Under the pieces are notes generated by a model. It worked only from the letters and a program-made list of their open reading frames with translations. It did not search any database and was not told where the DNA came from. Below are positions 59,621-64,000 of a stretch of 64,000 nt of DNA, piece by piece. The position numbers were made by a program, and so were the translations under genes. The stretch comes from an uncultured Bacteroidales bacterium (lineage in GTDB: Bacteria > Bacteroidota > Bacteroidia > Bacteroidales > UBA932). Position 1 is the stretch's first letter; each line of letters begins with the position of its first letter. The stretch spans positions 62,001-126,000 of the forward strand of contig CAMYVB010000003.1 in the NCBI GenBank assembly GCA_947302175.1. The letters are read 5' to 3'.

Positions 59621-61915
59621 ATGAAAAAGACAGCGATCATTCTCGCTTGTATGGCTTTGGGCTGCGCAGCCGCTTCTGCGCAGCCCAAGCTGTCTCAGGA
59701 CAATATACCTGAAATAGTCTCGGCGCTCAGTACCGAGCAAAAGGCCTGTCTCGTGGTCGGCTTCAACAGCGGCTGCGAAGGCTACGATCCCGGCATCCCC
59801 GGGACGGGCGGTATTACCTATCCCATTCCCCAGTTCGGCATTCCGTCCATAGTTATGATGGATGGCCCCGTGGGAGTCAGGCTCGAGAGCGATTGGAAGG
59901 ACGGGAAAGGTCCCGTGCATTTTATGACCAGCTTCCCGACGGGGCTGCTAACAGCTGCCTCGTGGGACAGGACAGTGGCTTATAAGCTGGGGCAGGGGAT
60001 AGCCGAAGAGTGCCTTTCCGTGGGCGCAGATGTGATTCTCGGCCCCGGCATGAACCTCCTTCGCAATCCCCTTTGCGGCAGGAATTTTGAGTATTTCTCT
60101 GAGGATCCGCTGCTCAGCGGCAGCATTGCGGCCGCCTATGTGAACGGCGTGCAGGACAAGGGTGTGGGCACTTCGGTTAAGCATTTTGCCGCCAACAACC
60201 AGGAAGTCAACCGCCTCGACGCCGATTCCAGGCTGGATACCCGCGCGCTTCGCGAGCTCTATGTCAGGGGTTTCGAGATTTGCCTTCGCGAGTCTTCTCC
60301 CTGGACGCTCATGGCTTCCTACAATATGCTCAACGGGACTTATACCCAGGAGAGCCATGAATTGCTCACCGACATCCTTCGCGGCGACTTTGGTTATGAG
60401 GGTCTCGTCGTAACGGACTGGACTGGCAAGCGCAATACGCCAGCCCAGGTACACGCAGGATGCGATCTGTTTATGGGCGGTATGAAGGTCCAGACCGAGC
60501 ATATACTGCAAAGCATAGAGAACGGAAGCCTTGCAATTGAAGACCTCGACAGGGCCGTCACCAAGGTCCTGGAGCTCATTGTCAAGACTCCTGCTTTCAG
60601 GGGCAACAATCCTGATTATCAGCCCGACCTTGTATCGCATGCAAAGCTTGCGCGCGAGCTCGCCTGCGAAGGCATGGTGCTGATGAAGAATAATGAAACG
60701 CTCCCGCTGCAGCCCTGCAGGGCCGCCCTTTTCGGCGTCCACTCTTATGATTTGATTCCCGGCGGAAACGGCGCGGCTTTTATCGAGTGCCCTCCTGTAG
60801 TACAGGTCTATGACGGTCTCAAGGACGCTGGATTCAGCCTGGATGACGGTTTGAAGCGCTTGTACGACGGCTATGCTGCCTTTGCAGCGGCGGATGTCGC
60901 GCTCAATCACAAGATTCCCGTCCACGTGGGCAAGGCCCAGAAAAGCGAGCTGGAGATTACTTTCGACCTCATAAAGAGCGTTGAAAAGACTTCGGATGTA
61001 GCCGTGATAACCCTCGGCCGCGTTTCGGGCGAGGCCCGCGACAGGTCCCTTTCCAAGGAGTTCTTCTTCAGTAAAGAGGAGGTCGATCTCGTGAAAAACG
61101 TCTGCGATGTCTTCCACGCCGCCGGCAAAAAGGTTGCAGTTGTCCTTAATATATGCGGCGCAGTGGACACCGAGTCCTGGAGCAATTATCCCGATGCGAT
61201 TCTTTGCGCCTGGCTCCCTGGCGAAGAAGGTGGTCATTCCATAGCCGATGTAATGACCGGCAAGGTCAATCCTTCCGGCAGGCTTCCCATGAGCTTCCCG
61301 CTTGATTATTTCGACTTTGCCGGAGCATTTGATTTCCCCTACGAGTTCAAGGGCACGAGAGCTAACGAGAGCGCTGCGCATCCTGAAAGAAGGGGCATGG
61401 ATCCCAAGAACATATCGTTCACGGACTATGTTGAGAGCGTTTTTGTGGGCTATCGCGACCTTTTCACTGCCGGCAAGTCCGCCGCCTATCCCTTCGGTTT
61501 CGGCCTGAGCTACACCAGATTCATCTATTCCGATATAGAAATCAGTCAGTCCGGAGAAAATGTTGAGCTGGATGTTACCGTTACCAACGTCGGCCAGGTG
61601 GCCGGCAAGGATGCTTTGGGTATATATGTCCAGGCCCCGCTCGGCAGGTTCGAGCGTAAGCCCCTTTGCGAGCTGAGGGCCTTCGGAAAGACTGCGCTCC
61701 TCGAGCACGGTCAGAGCGAGAAAATGCATTTTACTATCCCTCTTCGCGACCTCGCTTCGTTCAATTCCGAGCTTTCCCGCTGGGAGGTCGCAGAGGGCAA
61801 GTATGTCTTCCGCTTCGGCGCGGACAATTCCAATCCCTTCGTTACCAAAGCTTTTAAGCTTTCCACCCCTCGCAATTACCCCGTCAGGCGTGCCTGCGAG
61901 CCGAAAAACAAATAA
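59621..61915 (+). CDS. Secreted GH3 beta-glycosidase
   Basis: 764 aa. Signal peptide MKKTAIILACMALGCAAASAQ. The GH3 N-domain has GVRLESDW and MLRNPLCGRNFEYFSEDP-type stretches, the nucleophile Asp lies in LVVTDWTGKRN (about 264), and the C-domain and fibronectin-like domain follow (SYTRFIYSDIEIS). The 5 bp gap to the transporter gene suggests a shared transcript. Releases terminal beta-linked sugars. Confidence 0.93.
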   Translation: MKKTAIILACMALGCAAASAQPKLSQDNIPEIVSALSTEQKACLVVGFNSGCEGYDPGIPGTGGITYPIPQFGIPSIVMMDGPVGVRLESDWKDGKGPVHFMTSFPTGLLTAASWDRTVAYKLGQGIAEECLSVGADVILGPGMNLLRNPLCGRNFEYFSEDPLLSGSIAAAYVNGVQDKGVGTSVKHFAANNQEVNRLDADSRLDTRALRELYVRGFEICLRESSPWTLMASYNMLNGTYTQESHELLTDILRGDFGYEGLVVTDWTGKRNTPAQVHAGCDLFMGGMKVQTEHILQSIENGSLAIEDLDRAVTKVLELIVKTPAFRGNNPDYQPDLVSHAKLARELACEGMVLMKNNETLPLQPCRAALFGVHSYDLIPGGNGAAFIECPPVVQVYDGLKDAGFSLDDGLKRLYDGYAAFAAADVALNHKIPVHVGKAQKSELEITFDLIKSVEKTSDVAVITLGRVSGEARDRSLSKEFFFSKEEVDLVKNVCDVFHAAGKKVAVVLNICGAVDTESWSNYPDAILCAWLPGEEGGHSIADVMTGKVNPSGRLPMSFPLDYFDFAGAFDFPYEFKGTRANESAAHPERRGMDPKNISFTDYVESVFVGYRDLFTAGKSAAYPFGFGLSYTRFIYSDIEISQSGENVELDVTVTNVGQVAGKDALGIYVQAPLGRFERKPLCELRAFGKTALLEHGQSEKMHFTIPLRDLASFNSELSRWEVAEGKYVFRFGADNSNPFVTKAFKLSTPRNYPVRRACEPKNK
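59657..59688 (+). repeat. 11- to 13-bp hairpin inside the signal peptide codons of the GH3 gene
   Basis: GGGCTGCGCAG (59659-59669) pairs perfectly with 59676-59686, loop CCGCTT, extendable by two A-T pairs. It lies at codons 13-23. It could slow translation near the signal sequence or be a chance result of the Gly-Cys-Ala-Ala codons. Confidence 0.5.
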
Positions 61916-61921
61916 GCGCCC

Positions 61922-62962
61922 ATGAAGAAGTTTTTCTCCATCCTCCTGCTTTTATCAGCCTTTATGCTTCCTAATAATTCAGAGGCATGCACATCAGTAA
62001 TAGTGTCCGGCAAGGCGCGGCCTGACGGCCGCCCTGTGATGTTTAAGCACAGGGACACTAAAAAGCTCGATAATGCCATCGCCAGATTTCAGGGCGAGCG
62101 CTATGCCTTTATAGGGCTGGTGAATGCAGATTGGAAGGAGAAGGTGGGCAAGAAAGGGCAGTGGCCGGAAGTTTGGGCGGGGATGAACGAGGCGGGTTTT
62201 TGCATCATGAACACCGCCACCTACGACTTCAACGACGATGATGTCCCCGCAAAAAAGATGGATAGGGAAGGCCTGCTTATGTATCGCGCCCTTGAGATAT
62301 GCGCTACCGTCGCCGATTTTGAATATTTCCTGGACACTCTGTCCCAACCGAGGTGCGTTGAGGCCAATTTTGGCGTTATCGACGCTCAGGGTGGAGCTGA
62401 GTATTTCGAGACCGGCAACTATAAGACCTTCAAGTATGATGTAAATGAGGAGGCTGAGCACTACCGCGTCGTGACTAATTTCACCTGGCACGGAAGGAAA
62501 GAGGACCGCAAGGGTGAGGACAGGTATGAAGTTACGCTTTCCAAGATGCCCGAGGGCGCAGCTTCTCTTTGGGGCCATGATTGGCTTATAAATAACATTT
62601 CGCGCCAGGGGAAGCCTGTACTTAGGGATATCAGCTCCTCAGTGGTCGTTTTCGAGGGCGTCGCCTCCGGCGAGAACCCTTCGAACTGCGTCATGTGGGC
62701 CTGCGTCGGCTTTCCCACAGCAGCTCCCATCATTCCCCTGAAAGTCTGGGATGAAGATCTCACTCCTCAGTGGCTGCAGGCTCTCCCGACATCCTCCATT
62801 TGCGACAAGGCCCTTGAAATCAAATGGCAGGGCGCCGTGCCGCAGTGCCTTGAAGTCGAACAGTTCCTCGACAGGCGTTTCCGTCCCGACATGTCCAAAT
62901 GCGGTTACAAGCGTCTAATGCGCCGCACTTTCCGCCGTTGGCAAAAAGCATTTCAAAAGTAG
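61922..62962 (+). CDS. Exported Ntn-hydrolase of the choloylglycine hydrolase/C45 type
   Basis: 346 aa. Signal peptide then SEACTSVIVSGKARPDGRPVMFKHRD; Cys23 after the predicted cleavage site is the expected N-terminal nucleophile. The LRR-like segment WAGMNEAGFCIMNTATY and EANFGVIDAQGGAEYFE match penicillin/choloylglycine acylase-like proteins. Probable amide hydrolase in the periplasm; acceptor unknown. It follows the GH3 gene by 6 bp. Confidence 0.85.
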   Translation: MKKFFSILLLLSAFMLPNNSEACTSVIVSGKARPDGRPVMFKHRDTKKLDNAIARFQGERYAFIGLVNADWKEKVGKKGQWPEVWAGMNEAGFCIMNTATYDFNDDDVPAKKMDREGLLMYRALEICATVADFEYFLDTLSQPRCVEANFGVIDAQGGAEYFETGNYKTFKYDVNEEAEHYRVVTNFTWHGRKEDRKGEDRYEVTLSKMPEGAASLWGHDWLINNISRQGKPVLRDISSSVVVFEGVASGENPSNCVMWACVGFPTAAPIIPLKVWDEDLTPQWLQALPTSSICDKALEIKWQGAVPQCLEVEQFLDRRFRPDMSKCGYKRLMRRTFRRWQKAFQK

Positions 62963-62963
62963 T

Positions 62964-63938
62964 ATGAGTGATTCAATGATTGACAGGCGGAGCTTTTTCC
63001 GCCGTTTGGCGGGCGCAGGAGCCCTGATAGCCACATCACAGCTGCCCTCTTGGGGCGAAGACAGGCCAGAAGTGTTCCCCGAAAGGGGCGAAACGGAGCG
63101 CCTTTCCCTGAGCTATGCAGTGGTGAATATCGGGCTGGAAAAACCTTTCTCCATCCTTCATATTACCGATTCCCACCTTGCTGCGGCCTACCCCGGCGAG
63201 AGCGAGAAAAAGCAGCGGCTGCACATACGCCGCACCCAGGTTTTCGGCGGTCATCAGGAGGAGGCCCTTCGTGACGCCCTCGACTGGGCAAAGAATCACG
63301 TGGATTTCGTCGTCCACACGGGCGATCTCATCGACTGGCAGAGCGAGGAGAATTTCGACCTCGTGCGCAAATACTTCGGCGACGGTCTGGTTGGATCAAT
63401 CGGCAATCATGAATTCAGCCCAGATATGTGGCTGAGCGAGCCCAAGGAAAGCCGTGACGAAGCCTTCAAGAACCTCACAAGGGCGAAAATCCAGGCTACT
63501 TATCCCTTCGACATCAGTTTCTGCTCGCAGGTAGTCAACGGCGTGAATTTCATCACTTTGGACGACGTCTACGGCTACGTCCTGCAGGAGCAGGTGGACC
63601 GCTTCCGCGAGGAAGTCAAGAAGGGCCTCCCGATAGCCCTCTGTATGCACGTTCCCTTCTTCACGGAGAATATATGGCGCGCCGAAACCCGTTTCTGGGT
63701 CAAGAGTGGCAAAATGCAAGGAAGCAAGCTTCCCGAACCCGTCGGCGACTATAAGACCCAGCTGGAAGATAGCGTGACACGCGACTTTATCGCCTATCTG
63801 AAAGAGGAACCCCTGCTCAAATGCATCCTCTCCGGCCACCTTCACATCTCGGTCGAAGACCGCTTCTCGCCCACCTGCACCGAGTACGTCACCGCCGGCG
63901 GCTTCCTCTTCCACGCCCGCGAAGTCATCTTCATCTAA
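62964..63938 (+). CDS. Tat-exported metallophosphoesterase
   Basis: 324 aa with a twin-arginine signal (DRRSFFRRLAGAGALIATS). Calcineurin-like motifs: ITDSHL, HTGDLIDWQ, GSIGNHEFS, MHVPFF and SGHLHIS. Lies 1 bp downstream of the Ntn-hydrolase gene. Tat export implies that metal is loaded before export. Substrate unknown. The 62 bp after its stop contain no further gene. Confidence 0.9.
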   Translation: MSDSMIDRRSFFRRLAGAGALIATSQLPSWGEDRPEVFPERGETERLSLSYAVVNIGLEKPFSILHITDSHLAAAYPGESEKKQRLHIRRTQVFGGHQEEALRDALDWAKNHVDFVVHTGDLIDWQSEENFDLVRKYFGDGLVGSIGNHEFSPDMWLSEPKESRDEAFKNLTRAKIQATYPFDISFCSQVVNGVNFITLDDVYGYVLQEQVDRFREEVKKGLPIALCMHVPFFTENIWRAETRFWVKSGKMQGSKLPEPVGDYKTQLEDSVTRDFIAYLKEEPLLKCILSGHLHISVEDRFSPTCTEYVTAGGFLFHAREVIFI

Positions 63939-64000
63939 ACACCACTAGTGAACGAAGGGCTCTCTCGGGCACAAAAACGGCCCTCGGTGTGCTTTCCTGA

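Noticed and set aside
59948..61729. 593-codon minus-strand frame opposite the GH3 gene
   Set aside because: Shadow of the GH3 coding sequence, no domain or start context.
1..64000. CRISPR array
   Set aside because: No regularly spaced short repeats were seen anywhere.

Overview
The window looks like chromosomal DNA of a member of the Bacteroidota, most likely Bacteroidales. The support is a set of promoter boxes of the form TAnnTTTG (for example at 31267-31274, 32847-32854, 41559-41566 and 52563-52570), a fimbrillin-like lipoprotein, FISUMP and DUF4838 domains, and secreted glycoside hydrolases of kinds typical of that phylum. Species-level placement is not possible from the sequence alone.

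The window falls into two parts. Positions 1 to about 27350 are accessory. Base composition is clearly AT-rich from 1 to 12400 and mixed from 12400 to 27350, and most proteins there are not housekeeping. Positions 27385 to 64000 are GC-rich and carry core and sugar-metabolism genes. The boundary coincides with a perfect 14-bp hairpin (27331-27366) that covers the stop codon of the last accessory gene.

Region 1 (1-11967, all leftward) is one tightly packed eleven-gene operon. From the promoter side it encodes a double zinc-ribbon FHA protein, a soluble Ser/Thr kinase with an FHA tail, a MotB/ExbD-like membrane protein with a coiled coil and a DUF2135-like domain, a MotA/TolQ-like channel, an FHA-membrane-coiled-coil-trypsin protein, a secreted protein, a membrane PP2C phosphatase, two membrane Ser/Thr kinases with FISUMP and MORN tails, and two secreted proteins. 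I read it as a trans-envelope phospho-signalling machine: phosphothreonine is written, erased and read in the cytoplasm and coupled to a stator-like complex and a periplasmic protease. It is the best candidate for an undescribed system.

Region 2 (12434-18930, rightward) holds a WG-repeat membrane protein, a secreted cysteine-rich protein with DnaJ-type zinc repeats, a YbjN-like protein, a Big_2 surface protein, a fimbrillin-like lipoprotein, a small lipoprotein and a penicillin-binding-protein homologue that has lost its catalytic Ser and Lys. Region 3 (18985-22485) has two PTP-like phosphatases sharing a near-identical 201-bp segment, plus decayed fragments of related genes. Region 4 (22629-27353) is an RNA-repair-like operon: methyltransferase, RNA ligase and HD-polynucleotide-kinase fusion, translationally coupled, followed by an unknown protein, a low-molecular-weight PTP, a possible caspase/CHAT-like protein and another unknown.

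Region 5 (27385-49000) contains YccF, an HD/C_GCAxxG_C_C fusion, RpoN, a SPOR protein, an LEA14-like lipoprotein, MiaB, tRNA-His, an OadA/PycB-type carboxyltransferase lacking the biotinyl lysine, glpK-glpF-HAD phosphatase, a GH78 rhamnosidase, rpsO-pnp, a BASS-type transporter, a hydrolase-like lipoprotein and an acyl-activating enzyme with its own carrier protein. Region 6 (49059-64000) is rich in carbohydrate functions: a DUF4838 protein, a PA14-phosphoesterase, glucuronate isomerase, a sialidase-fold protein, KDPG aldolase, a hexuronate transporter, a GH3 glycosidase, an Ntn-type amidase and a Tat-exported phosphoesterase. Together these point to hexuronate release, uptake and catabolism.
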